A stretch of 64,000 bases of DNA from positions 62,001 through 126,000 of the forward strand of contig NZ_JHBV01000003.1 of the NCBI RefSeq assembly GCF_000724545.1, given 5' to 3'. The notes under the pieces were generated by a model, which saw nothing but the letters and a program-made list of their open reading frames with translations, was not told the origin of the DNA and did not search any database. Made by a program: the position numbers and the translations under genes. This DNA is from Aureispira sp. CCB-QB1. GTDB lineage: Bacteria > Bacteroidota > Bacteroidia > Chitinophagales > Saprospiraceae. Positions 1 to 9,500 of this stretch are shown piece by piece; position 1 is the stretch's first letter, and the number at the start of each line of letters is the position of its first letter.

Positions 1-445
1 TGTGAGCTGGACGATAAGTAGGACCATTGAGATAATGACCTGGTTTGACCGTCTCAAAAATATAAAATCCTTGTTGATTGGTTTGCATTTTTCCTCGCAA
101 GTGATAACCTCCTGAATTGTCATACGCACCAGCATCATTAGCATGCCAAACATCTATTACTGTATTGGGAATAATTTGACTACAGTCCAAATTAAAGACT
201 CGACCACTGATGATCATTTTTGTCCCTGGTTCATTGGTGGGTGCTAGTTGGTTGTTGGAAATCGTTGGTGGATTAGCGGTGTAAAAAGGACCTTCTCCGT
301 AGTAATCTTCTGTGGTTTGATTGCAGTTGTGCAATTGATCAGTCGTTTCTTCGGAGGCTTTTAGAGTAGTAGGAATTGCACTAAGTCCTAATAGAGATAA
401 AGCAGAATTGCGTAAAAACTGACGTCTATTTTTCTTTTCTTTCAT
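1..445 (-). CDS. Intradiol ring-cleavage dioxygenase-like protein (partial, C-terminus outside window)
   Basis: Only the N-terminal 148 residues are in the window; the gene runs off the left edge. The protein starts MKEKKNRRQFLRNSALSLLG, a twin-arginine-like RRQFLR signal followed by a hydrophobic stretch, so export is likely. The mature part has GEGPFY, then DVWHANDAGAYDN and GYHLRGKMQT, which match the conserved core of the intradiol (catechol/protocatechuate) dioxygenase fold. The Tyr/His iron ligands expected further downstream are mostly beyond the edge. Exported Bacteroidota members of this fold are often of unknown substrate, so catechol cleavage is an inference from family. The start is the ATG at 445, the only one that precedes the signal sequence. 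Confidence 0.82.
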   Translation of the reverse strand, partial: MKEKKNRRQFLRNSALSLLGLSAIPTTLKASEETTDQLHNCNQTTEDYYGEGPFYTANPPTISNNQLAPTNEPGTKMIISGRVFNLDCSQIIPNTVIDVWHANDAGAYDNSGGYHLRGKMQTNQQGFYIFETVKPGHYLNGPTYRPAH

Positions 446-949
446 AATTTTGATTATTAAGTAGTACTTAAAAGTAGAGATGTAAGTTGTATGATGAGTT
501 AAGGAAGGAAGATGATGAAGATTTCTTTCTAATGCCTCATTCATCTTATAGCTAATAGCTCACGTAGCTTGGGGTGTGGTATTAAGTACTAGTTGGGAAT
601 TGGTATCATACAGGTTCTTCGTTTATTACTCTGTTGAAAAATTTGTAATGTATGGACGAACCCCAAAATATGAAACCAACATACCCATTTTTAGTAAACC
701 AAAGATAGATCAACATTCAATAATAAGAAATACAAAAACTTGTGATTTTATTGCAAAAAAATAAAATTGCTTAGTAACGTTCAAAAATATAAGTTTTCAA
801 AAATTGGCAGCAAGATTAGGCAAATCGGAAGATTATTTTTTATCGTTACTTAGGTGTTTATCTCAGTATGAGGGCTCTTTTATGCCTACTTTCTTAGCAT
901 AAAAGAATCAGAACTGAGCGAGGATACAGAATGAAAAAAAAAATAATAC
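446..949. other. Intergenic region, 504 bp, with one stem-loop and a repeat-end fragment
   Basis: There is no convincing gene here; a 62-codon reading frame at 576-764 has no recognisable domain and unusual composition. Around 624-645 the sequence reads TTACTCTGTTGAAAAAT, close to one end (ACTCCGTTGAAAAATCG) of the dispersed inverted-repeat element described elsewhere in this window, but no matching second end is present, so it may be a fragment or chance. A stem-loop lies at 862-918. Confidence 0.5.
862..918 (-). terminator. Stem-loop downstream of the MORN-caspase gene
   Basis: A perfect 9-bp stem CTTTTATGC/GCATAAAAG (877-885 with 897-905) is enclosed by an outer CTCAGT/ACTGAG pair (862-867 with 913-918). 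It sits about 30 bp past the stop codon of the minus-strand caspase gene, so it is a plausible terminator, though no long T-run follows. Confidence 0.5.
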
Positions 950-2146
950 CTATGGAATTTTGAAATAAAAATCGTCTTCTACAGACGAACTTTCCCAAGG
1001 AATTTGCTTGCCTTCCGATGATTTACGAACATTTCTGCGGACTTGCTTGAATACTTCCTCCAATCCAGGTCCTTTTTTGCTCATGGCTTTTAGCAGTTCT
1101 TGCGTATACAACCCATTGACTCCTTTACCATCCAAAGCAACCGATCCAGGAGCGGTTGAAAAAGCTATAAACGAGTTGTAAGGCGCAGAACCAATAGATG
1201 CCAAACCATTATAACTGGCATGCTTAGATTTTTCAAACTCCTCTTTGTATGGATTATCTCTACAAGCATCCAGAATAATAATATTCATATCATTTTCTGC
1301 GTATTCGAACTCTGACAAAACACGCCCTAAATCGACCGATTCAAATTCAATATCTTGGACTTTGGCAATAACCGCATCAACAGGAACTAAAAAGTTTCGT
1401 CCATCAGCTTGTAGACCATGCCCTGCATAAAAAAATAGACCTACACCGCCTCGTTCTTTTAGAGTTTCTCCAAACTCTCGAATGGCTTTTTTCATAGTAA
1501 TTTGGTTCAAGTCCGTATAAACATAGGCATCAAAACCAGAACGTTGGAGTTCTTCTGCAATGGCAATGGCATCATTGACTGGATTTTTTAGAGGGGCTTT
1601 TTGATAGTAACTATTACCAATAATCAACGCAGTTCTTGCTTGACTAGTGTCAACATTGCTCAATGCTTTGAAAAATTTGCCAACATATTTTTCTTCTTTG
1701 TTGGAACCAAAAGGATCGTTGCTAGCAACAACAACTTCTGTTTTTTGTTCTACAATAGTTTCTACAAATGTTCCATCTCGCCAAATACCTTTTTGTTGCG
1801 TGCCATCCGAAAATGTATAGATGCCTTCTCCATGACGCATATTATTGTGGTACTCTCCAATGTATTTTTCGCCATTAGTCCAAATAAACGTACCATAACC
1901 TTGGCGTTTCCCATTTACAAAGGGACCTTTATACATGCTTCCATCTTTGTTATAATAAACGCCACGACCATGAGGCACTGAGTTTTTAAATTCCCCAATG
2001 TATTTGTCTCCATTTTCATAAATAAATCGACCTTTTCCATTTTGGCAATCGCCAATGGTGCAACCTGTTTGCCCAAATCCAAGGGTACTAAGTATTGTTA
2101 AGATGAAAATAGAAATAAAAGAAGATAGGTATTGTTTGGATAACAT
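950..2146 (-). CDS. MORN-repeat caspase-family (C14-like) protein
   Basis: The 398-residue protein has an N-terminal signal peptide (about 1-25), about four MORN repeats (residues 30-130, for example GDKYIGEFKN, GSMYKGPFVNGKRQG and GEKYIGEYHNNMRHGEG) and a caspase-fold peptidase domain (about 165-395). The catalytic dyad is visible: His in FFYAGHG near residue 240 and Cys in ILDACRDNP near 295. Caspase-like proteases with YAGHG and DACR motifs cleave after defined residues and take part in regulated proteolysis or cell death in bacteria. MORN repeats usually bind lipid or form extended sheets. The signal peptide puts this protein in the periplasm or at the surface, so a cytoplasmic death role is not obvious. 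It appears monocistronic. Confidence 0.88.
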   Translation of the reverse strand: MLSKQYLSSFISIFILTILSTLGFGQTGCTIGDCQNGKGRFIYENGDKYIGEFKNSVPHGRGVYYNKDGSMYKGPFVNGKRQGYGTFIWTNGEKYIGEYHNNMRHGEGIYTFSDGTQQKGIWRDGTFVETIVEQKTEVVVASNDPFGSNKEEKYVGKFFKALSNVDTSQARTALIIGNSYYQKAPLKNPVNDAIAIAEELQRSGFDAYVYTDLNQITMKKAIREFGETLKERGGVGLFFYAGHGLQADGRNFLVPVDAVIAKVQDIEFESVDLGRVLSEFEYAENDMNIIILDACRDNPYKEEFEKSKHASYNGLASIGSAPYNSFIAFSTAPGSVALDGKGVNGLYTQELLKAMSKKGPGLEEVFKQVRRNVRKSSEGKQIPWESSSVEDDFYFKIP

Positions 2147-2180
2147 AATGATGAAATCGTTTGCGTGTGTTTTTTAATAA

Positions 2181-2391
2181 CATTACTTCGGGTAAAAAGC
2201 GCATCAGTTCACTTCGTGAGCACTGCGCTTTTAGTTATATTGCTACTACGTGCTACTTTGTGAGTACTGCGCAGTTGATTATCAATAAGATGTGTTTCTT
2301 AGGGTTTAAATGGTTAAAATATTGATAATCAGATTGATGAAAAATTGCTTTTTTGTTCTTTGTAAAAAACGAAAAAATCCACGAAGTATTC
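2181..2391. mobile_element. Dispersed inverted-repeat element, copy A (MITE-like)
   Basis: The 211-bp non-coding element begins CATTACTTCGGG and ends CCACGAAGTATTC, so the termini are near-complementary (ACTTCG/CGAAGT). It is flanked on both sides by AATAA (2176-2180 and 2392-2396). Inside is a second palindrome built on TTGATTATCAATA/TATTGATAATCA (about 2274-2331) and a GCGC-containing hairpin near 2196-2232. The same architecture recurs at 26524, 34099, 46888, 50018 and 59827. No reading frame or transposase is present. This copy is more decayed than the others. Confidence 0.65.
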
Positions 2392-2498
2392 AATAAAGTA
2401 TATGGAAAATAAAGTTGATGTTATGACAGTAGTAAAAATACGATTTTAACCTAAAAATCAATTATCATTCCAATTGAAACTTTAAGATCATATCAATC

Positions 2499-3749
2499 TT
2501 ATTTGGTTAAATCAATGTTTTTATCCGAATTGAATCCAAGTTCTTCATTGGATTTGATGTTTTTACTTATGTCCTCTTGTTGAGGATCGGGAACAGGAGG
2601 GTTGGGAAGGTTTTCTACACTTGCCATCTCATTAGCTTCTCGGAGTTTGGTATATGAAGGTGGAGCTGCTATCAAGAAATCATTAGAAAGATCTTCTAGC
2701 TGTTTGCGAGCAATTTGTTTGATTATCTTTTTGCGGCGAGTCTTTTGTAGTGCTCTAGCAAATCGTTTGGGTTTGATTTCAACGTCGTTGTAATTACAAG
2801 CAGCAATAATAAATTCTGCCCCCAAAAAGACTAATTGAGAAGAATAGGAAACCCAAATTAAGATGACAATAATAGACCCCGCAGCACCGTAGGCTGAAAT
2901 GACACTAGTCTTGCTCAAATAGATTCCCATGACCAATTGCCCAATCCAAAATAGTATGGCAGCAAAAAAGGCACCTAACCAGATATATTTCCACTGCAAT
3001 TTGACTGCGGGAAGAATTTTATATAGCATAGCAAAAAATAAGGTGACCAAAAAAACAGAAATGCCAAGATTTAAGAATACTAAAAAATAATCGGTCAAAT
3101 ATTCCATATAGGGAATGAAGAAATCAGGAAGTGTGTCGTGCAAAAAGGCTTTGTTGCCACTAATGAAATTACTCATTTCTAAGAGTAATGCATTGAGAAC
3201 AATGGATAAAAGAAGCAAACCACCAATACTTAGTACAACTCCCAAAGAAAGTACCCGATTGATAAGCACTTCCAATACTCGAACTCTTGTAGGAACTGGT
3301 TTGACTTCAAAAATATGATTTAAAGTATCTTGGAGGGCATAAAAAACACCTGTAGCAACAAAAATAAGAACCCCTATACCAATAACAGTTGCCCACCAAT
3401 TGGTATCTGGAGTACCGATGTTGATCACGGCATTTTCTACTTGTTTGGCAGCCTCTGGTCCAACAAATTCGACCAAAAAAAGATAGACTTCTCCATGAAC
3501 AGCTGCTTCTCCTAAGAAAAAGCCAACCAAACCAACAATTACAATAATAAGTGCTGGCAAGGAAAAAATAGTGTAATAGGCTAGTGCTGCTCCTAGGCGA
3601 AATACCTTGTGATCGTTGTAACTTTGTATGGTATTGCTGAGAATAGTATATATTGGATGTATAATAGGATGTACTAAGGGGTGGTTGTAAATATAATGTA
3701 CAACTGGAAGAACTTTTGCCTTTATATTATTAAATAGCTTCTTAATCAT
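2499..3749 (-). CDS. YihY/virulence factor BrkB family membrane protein
   Basis: The 416-residue integral inner-membrane protein has the YihY/BrkB signature. This comprises FRLGAALAYYTIFSLPALI near residues 52-70, FYALQDTLNHIFEV near 136-150 and a C-terminal SAYGAAGSIIVILIWVSYSSQ helix near 285-305. About six membrane segments are visible. The family is widespread; it was once annotated as ribonuclease BN, but its function is unresolved, with transport or envelope roles proposed. A hydrophilic tail of about 95 residues follows the last helix and is rich in Lys/Arg and then Pro/Asn. A copy of the dispersed repeat lies immediately downstream. Confidence 0.88.
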   Translation of the reverse strand: MIKKLFNNIKAKVLPVVHYIYNHPLVHPIIHPIYTILSNTIQSYNDHKVFRLGAALAYYTIFSLPALIIVIVGLVGFFLGEAAVHGEVYLFLVEFVGPEAAKQVENAVINIGTPDTNWWATVIGIGVLIFVATGVFYALQDTLNHIFEVKPVPTRVRVLEVLINRVLSLGVVLSIGGLLLLSIVLNALLLEMSNFISGNKAFLHDTLPDFFIPYMEYLTDYFLVFLNLGISVFLVTLFFAMLYKILPAVKLQWKYIWLGAFFAAILFWIGQLVMGIYLSKTSVISAYGAAGSIIVILIWVSYSSQLVFLGAEFIIAACNYNDVEIKPKRFARALQKTRRKKIIKQIARKQLEDLSNDFLIAAPPSYTKLREANEMASVENLPNPPVPDPQQEDISKNIKSNEELGFNSDKNIDLTK

Positions 3750-3819
3750 TGTTCTTTAATCAAATATACACACAAGGTGCTTTGTGCGGATTTGGAGCGA
3801 TAACCTGTGAATGACTACT

Positions 3820-5001
3820 CTAATTATGAGCTTCTAAAATCAAAGCGGTTCCTGTACCCAAACCAGCGCAAGTTGTCGCCAATCCATACTTGATTTTTTT
3901 ATTCCGTTGCATCTCTTTTGCCAGAGAAACAACCAATCGAGCAGAGCTCACAGAAATAGGATTGCCAATGGTCAATGCCCCTCCGTTTGGATTTACTTTT
4001 TGAGGATCTAGTCCCAGTTCTTGGATGCAAACCAAAGTCTGAACAGCAAAAGATTCACTCATTTCAATCCAGTCGAGATCATTGGTTTTTAAATCAATTT
4101 TATTCAAAGCTTTTTGTGCTGCTACTACAGCCGAAAGACTCATTTCGCTAGGATGACACGAGGCACTTGCCCATGCTTTTACTTTTGCAATAGGTTGAAT
4201 ATTATGTTTGCGAATGTATTTTCTCGAAGCAAAAGCAACCAAAGCTGCTCCATCGCCGATTCTAGCCGCATTTCCTGAACTAATATGAGATCCATTAGAA
4301 ACTAATGTAGGTAATTTAGTTAACAAGTCCAAAGATAAAAGGCGGTGTTGTTCGTCTAATCGCCAAAGCTTCTTTTTTTGATCTGCCAAAGCTAGTATCT
4401 CTGATCGCCAGATGTTTTTTTCGAGAGCAGCTTGGTATTTTTGTCTGCTGTGATAAGCGTATAAGTCTTGTTGGTCTCTAGAAATAGCATATTTTTGAGC
4501 CAATAACTCCGCTGTTTCAGCCATCGACAAAGGAGGACAAGCTTGCTGTATATTGGGGTTAACGAATCGCCAGCCAATAAGGCTATCTACTGTCGTTTGA
4601 TCTACTTTGCTTGTAACCATTGGGCTTCTACTCATGCTTTCTACGCCTCCAGCTAAATACAAATCACCATCCCCAAGGGCAATATTTTTTATTGCATTTA
4701 GCATGGCTTCCATTCCCGAAGAACAAAGACTATTAATGGTAGTGGCTGTAGAGCCGTAAGGGAGTCCTGCTAATAGACTAGCCATTCTGGCTATATTCCT
4801 ATTATCTTCGCCAGCCTGATTCGCACAACCTAGGATAATGCCATCTATTTCTTCTTTATTAATAGCGTTTTTATTAACTAACCCCTTGATAAGTAGGCTT
4901 GTTAAGTCATCGGGGCGGATATGTGATAGTGCTCCATGTAGTTTTCCTATTGGTGTCCTTAGAGCATCTATGATGTATATTGTTTGATTTTTATTGTTCA
5001 T
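3820..5001 (-). CDS. Thiolase-family acyltransferase with altered catalytic residues
   Basis: About 393 residues when started at the ATG at 5001, just before IYIIDALRTPIGK, the classic thiolase N-terminus; an upstream ATG at 5073 would add 24 poorly conserved residues. The nucleophile Cys is present in NSLCSSGMEA near residue 92, and the second Cys sits in CAGLGTGTA near 376. However, the usual NEAFA motif reads SESFA near 315 and the usual GHP motif reads GNPIS near 345, so the Asn and His that normally activate the enzyme are replaced. The fold and Cys pair support a thiolase (acetyl-CoA acetyltransferase or beta-oxidation thiolase), but the substitutions make activity uncertain. No beta-oxidation partners are adjacent. 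Confidence 0.85.
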   Translation of the reverse strand: MNNKNQTIYIIDALRTPIGKLHGALSHIRPDDLTSLLIKGLVNKNAINKEEIDGIILGCANQAGEDNRNIARMASLLAGLPYGSTATTINSLCSSGMEAMLNAIKNIALGDGDLYLAGGVESMSRSPMVTSKVDQTTVDSLIGWRFVNPNIQQACPPLSMAETAELLAQKYAISRDQQDLYAYHSRQKYQAALEKNIWRSEILALADQKKKLWRLDEQHRLLSLDLLTKLPTLVSNGSHISSGNAARIGDGAALVAFASRKYIRKHNIQPIAKVKAWASASCHPSEMSLSAVVAAQKALNKIDLKTNDLDWIEMSESFAVQTLVCIQELGLDPQKVNPNGGALTIGNPISVSSARLVVSLAKEMQRNKKIKYGLATTCAGLGTGTALILEAHN

Positions 5002-5264
5002 TTGAAGCAAAATATTAATTTTGCGAGAGTTTATTTTAATATTGAAGTGACCTTTTCGCAAAAAGGAGTTCAAAGGTATTAAAATAGTAGAGCAAAGGAA
5101 ATGTCTAGCGAGAATTGTTTTGAATCTTATAACAACTAATAGGCAAGCTTGTTCAGTATTTGATTTTTATTATAATCTACAATATAAGTAAATGAACACA
5201 GAAGAAATTACGTCATATGTTTGTTTTGTGTCCGACTACTTATCATAAAAAATTAAAAGAAAAC

Positions 5265-5684
5265 ATGATACAACGCATTCAATCTGTTTACTTATTATTA
5301 GCATCTTTGGTAGGAAGTTCCTTGTTTGCACTTCCATTTGCTAGTGGTCCTGTTAAATCAGAAGGAGTCTTGGCTGATGGTTATCTAAATATTAATGATA
5401 ATATCGCTTTAATTATTTTGACCGTTTTAGTGGTTTTGCTATCATTTGTCACGATTTTCTTGTACAACAATCGAAAATTGCAAATGAATTTAGGCAAGCT
5501 TAATATTTTGATTACAGCAGGGTTGTTTGCTTTTGCTGCTTACTTGTTTTACACCATTCAATCAATTGCAACTGTTGGAGGAGGTTTGTTTATGCCCGTA
5601 TTGGTAATGATTTTAATTATCTTAGCCAATAAAGGAATTCAAAAAGATGACAAATTGGTTCGTGATTCTAACCGTTTGCGTTAA
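5265..5684 (+). CDS. DUF4293 family membrane protein
   Basis: This is a 139-residue protein starting MIQRIQSVYLLLASLVG, the typical beginning of the Bacteroidota-specific DUF4293 family. Four hydrophobic segments are visible (about 7-25, 45-65, 77-95 and 100-120), followed by a charged tail. The ATG at 5265 is preferred over the one at 5217 because family members start at MIQRIQ. Function is unknown. The gene converges on the minus-strand gene at 5782, sharing the bidirectional terminator at 5712-5766. Confidence 0.85.
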   Translation: MIQRIQSVYLLLASLVGSSLFALPFASGPVKSEGVLADGYLNINDNIALIILTVLVVLLSFVTIFLYNNRKLQMNLGKLNILITAGLFAFAAYLFYTIQSIATVGGGLFMPVLVMILIILANKGIQKDDKLVRDSNRLR

Positions 5685-5711
5685 CCAAACTTATCTGCTC
5701 AATAATTCAAT

Positions 5712-5766
5712 AAGCCTGCTTTGTATTTTTAATACGATCTCTTGATCTGAAATGCAAAGCAGGCTT
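5712..5766. terminator. Bidirectional rho-independent terminator
   Basis: The inverted repeat AAGCCTGCTTTG (5712-5723) pairs with CAAAGCAGGCTT (5755-5766), a perfect 12-bp stem with a roughly 30-nt loop. It lies between two convergent genes and can serve both strands, although the T-runs are short. Confidence 0.7.
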
Positions 5767-5781
5767 TGTGATAAGAGGGAT

Positions 5782-6270
5782 TTATGAGTTGTCTTTTAAT
5801 TCATAATCTTTCTTATTTCTCCAATCAATTGCCAAACCAAGTCCTAATAGAATAAAGTTTGGAATAGCGACTACCCAATAATTGGCAATTGTTTCTTTCA
5901 ACTCATCATTTTCTCTTGCTCTTATTTGTTCTTGAATATCCTTGGGAATATTACGCATGTCAATCTTAGAAGGTTGCGCACTTGGCAACTGAGTTGTACG
6001 AATTTCTTGAAACTTATAAGCAATAGCCGCAGCTCCTAAGATGCCAATTAAACTACATATATATAGCCATTTAGACGAGAAGTTAGGGCGCATTAATTTA
6101 TGAATAAATAAACCCAAGCCTAAAATAGTGATGGCATAAAATGGCAATACATAGAACAATAAATCATCTAAATCAATGTAATGTACATTGACAGGAGTTT
6201 GGGCGGATAAGAAGGAAGGAGTGGTGAGTAGTATGGATAGTATTAAAAAACTAGATGTTGTAATTTTCAC
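5782..6270 (-). CDS. Small membrane protein, unknown function
   Basis: I do not recognise this gene. A GTG at 6270 gives a 163-residue product opening with a clear signal peptide (VKITTSSFLILSILL, then PSFLSAQ); an ATG at 6405 would put 45 odd hydrophobic residues in front of that signal, so the GTG start is preferred. After the signal come two membrane segments around VLPFYAITILGLGLF and WLYICSLIGILGAAAIAY. A charged stretch IPKDIQEQIRARENDELKE follows, then a last helix (VVAIPNFILLGLGLAI) and a short basic-acidic tail. The topology suggests an inner-membrane protein with a periplasmic or cytoplasmic charged loop. It is transcribed toward the DUF4293 gene. Confidence 0.6.
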   Translation of the reverse strand: MKITTSSFLILSILLTTPSFLSAQTPVNVHYIDLDDLLFYVLPFYAITILGLGLFIHKLMRPNFSSKWLYICSLIGILGAAAIAYKFQEIRTTQLPSAQPSKIDMRNIPKDIQEQIRARENDELKETIANYWVVAIPNFILLGLGLAIDWRNKKDYELKDNS

Positions 6271-6510
6271 AGTAAAAAAATATGCATTAGAATTAAAAAG
6301 CCACAAGGTGTTAAGTGCTGATAAATAGGGCTGTAAAAAAACTATTTTTAGAGCAAATATCAAAAACTTAAAAAAGAGATGACTTATGAAAATATTGTTT
6401 GGCAAAGTTACATTTTATTTGTAATTTAATGCTGTATTAGCTGGCTCATTTTGTTTTTGTTTAAATGGGAGCATGCAACACACTTTTTTCTAGACTAATT
6501 GATATCCTAC

Positions 6511-9500
6511 ATGGCTAATCCAAATGACCTTACCAACGGTAATAATTTAAATAAAAATAAAGAAAAAGAGGGCAAAGAGTTTGTTCGTATGAACGATCAC
6601 TCTAAACCTAAAAACATAAATGTAGAAGCAGGGTTTAAATCTAAACACACAAAACCTGTAGCCATAAATTTTGATGGAAATAGTAAAACTTATGCCATAG
6701 GAGAGGGAAGCCTACAAAAAAAATCCCAATACACCGATTGGGAAACAGTAAAAAAAATAGAGTCTAACCCTAAAATTAATACATCAGGTGGCTTGAGTGG
6801 AACACCTCCAACAGTTAAAAATAAATTAAATACAAATACTAGCGGAGGACTGAAGAGCAAACCCGTTGGCACAACTAATCCTCAAAAAAATACAGGGGGT
6901 GGACTTGGAGTAGCGCCTAGTACTTATGTTCCACCTACCCCTAAAGGTCCTATGCCTAATGTAACACCTTCTCCAACACCTAAAAATGTAGCACCGCCTA
7001 CCGAAACAACCGAAAAGGTTGCTCCTAAACAAACTGGCACAGTGCCTTCTGGAACAACAGGAACCCCCGATTCTCAAAAGAAAGAAGCTCCGAAAGAAAA
7101 AAAGGAAGCCCCAAAAGGAATTTTTGCTTCTGATAAATTAAAAGGTGTGTTAGGGATTTTGGCTCAAAAAGACAAAAATGAGAATGGGGCGGTACCTACA
7201 GGACAACCAGATAAAGATGGCGCTAAGCAGATCGGACAAGCAAAAAATGCGTTGACCAAGAAGAAGAAATCAACGACAACATCCTCAGGGACTACTAATA
7301 CGACTTCTGTAGGGGGAACTTCTACACCTAAAACGACAGAGCCTAAAAAGGAGGAGAAAAAGGAAGAAAGAAAAGAAGATCCTAAAGCCAAGGCTTTAGC
7401 CGCTTTTGATGTAAAAGAAACAGATGAAGAGATTAAGGAAGATGCTGAAGCGGAAAACATTAAAAATGAAGGAAAGAATAGAGGATTAATGGTTGGACGA
7501 AGCTTAGGCTATGGTGCCAAGCTTACTCCTGCTGCTGGAGGGAAGTTTAGCATTACAAAATTTTCGGAAAGTGATGACCCTGCAGAGGAAGAAACGGCAA
7601 AAAATAAGTATGACCGTGTTAATACGGAGATCGCCAAAAATATGGAGGAGTACGGTACAGAGGAAAAACCAGAAAGTGGCGTTGGAACTCCTATGAAAGG
7701 GTATTATGATGCTTATATACAAGGTTATAATGAAGGTTATAGAGAAGGGGAAACCCTAAAAGCTGAAGCAGCAGCAGCAGAGCGAACGGCTCAAATGGAG
7801 AAAGAACAAGGTTCGGAAGAATATAAAGTGGGGGCTTCATTGGGAATGACTTGTGGGGTGCTCTTGGCAAAAGGTGAAAAAAATGTCGATACAAAGTTCT
7901 CGATGACAAAAGATGGCAAATATCACGAAGTAATTGTGAAAACTACGGTTGCTGAATTGGAGAATGCTGCTTCTGAGAAGAAACAAACTCCAGGTGGTGA
8001 ATTGTCTGGTCCTGCTTATGAAAAAGCTTTTTTGTTGCATTTTAATCAAGGATATCGCCAAGCTCAGAACCAGCGGAAGCAAGCTCCTAAAATGGATGAA
8101 AATTATAAAGCTACTTATGAGCAAGGCTACCAACTAGGGGTACAACAAGCAAATGGAGAAAGTGGTGCCCCAGATTTGTTGAAACTAGAAAAAACGTTTG
8201 AAGGAAAAGATGAACGAGAACTAAAGGGCGCTGATATGCAGCGATACCGTGGGTTCTATGCAGGTTATAATAAGGGCTATGCACAGGTTCAAGAGGGAAA
8301 GAAAAATAAAGCGAAAGCTGAACGAGAAGCAAAATACAAGAAACCGAACTTTGTTGCAGGTTACTCTACGGGAAATCTAAAGGGCTTTTTATCGGCAATG
8401 ATAGAATCTTCGGGGATTGATCTGTTAACGGCTTTAAACGATCCTGATCAAATGGAAGCGGCTGGTGTGCCTAAATATTTTCCTATCCCCGATGAGTTGA
8501 GAGAAAGTATCAAGGCAACATTGATATTTGGAGAGGTGGCAGACAAGGAGAACGAGTCGAACCCAACCAAGGCTTTATTGGGCAAACCCTTATTTAAGGA
8601 AGGGTTGTTGATGGGCTTTAATCAAGGGTACCGTCAAGGGCAAAATTCTAGAGTTGCTTTTAAACGGGATAAGCATAAAATGCACCCTGATTATCAACGA
8701 TCGATATTGGTCTTGATGCCAAGCGATGAATCTACTTATGCGGGACCAACCGAAACTGGAAATGTTGCTAAAGGGTTTACAATGGGGCAGTTGTTGGCAA
8801 ATGCTGAGTTTGAGAAAAACGAACTGCTGACAAAGAATAGTCGTTCAAAGGAAGAGGAAAAACGATTGACAGATTTAACCAAAGCAATAGATGCTTTGAA
8901 TGGAGTTGTGGGGGCAGAAAGTAGTTACTATAAGTTGGGAGTAGATGAGTATTTTAATTGGTGGACAAAAGAACTGATTAAAAAAGCACAAACAAAGAAA
9001 CAAGAGGAAGGATATGCTGGTGCAGAGAATTCTCCTAAGAGAAAGGGCTTTAACTGGGGGCTGAAAGTGGGGGCTAAAGTTATTGAAGGAAAAGAAAAAT
9101 TAAAAGAACTTAATCGGAAAGGACGAGACATAAAATCTCGTAGTGCGCAACTTAATGCTGCTATCAAAGCTTCGGAAAAAGAAGCGAAGGTTACTTCTAA
9201 AAATCAAGGTGGAGAGGATTATTTTGTAGGGTATAGAAATGGTTATAATCATGCTTTTAGAGTAGCCAAAGAGGGGAAGAAATCAGATAAAGGGAATTTG
9301 GATACGGATGATTTATTTGAAAATGCAAGTGGTAAAGGTTCGTATTTGGTAAAAGAAATTTACGATAAAGTTATTACGAAAGTTAATTTGGGAGGAAACC
9401 TAACGGAATCTGCTTTGCGGAAGGGGGTAGAAAGCGCTCACTCAAAGTTTAAGGGCAAAACCCAAGAAGCTTTTGAGGATGGTCTTGCTAGAGGGTATAG

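Noticed and set aside
576-764. A 62-codon frame in the first intergenic region
   Set aside because: It has no domain, no signal and an implausible residue mix, and the region also holds a repeat-end fragment, so it was not called a gene.
2605-2793. Plus-strand frames opposite the YihY gene and other antisense frames throughout
   Set aside because: They overlap well-supported genes fully and contain no recognisable domains.
7837-8133. Several antisense frames of 60-100 codons within the giant protein gene
   Set aside because: They are opposite-strand shadows of a repetitive coding region and show no independent features.
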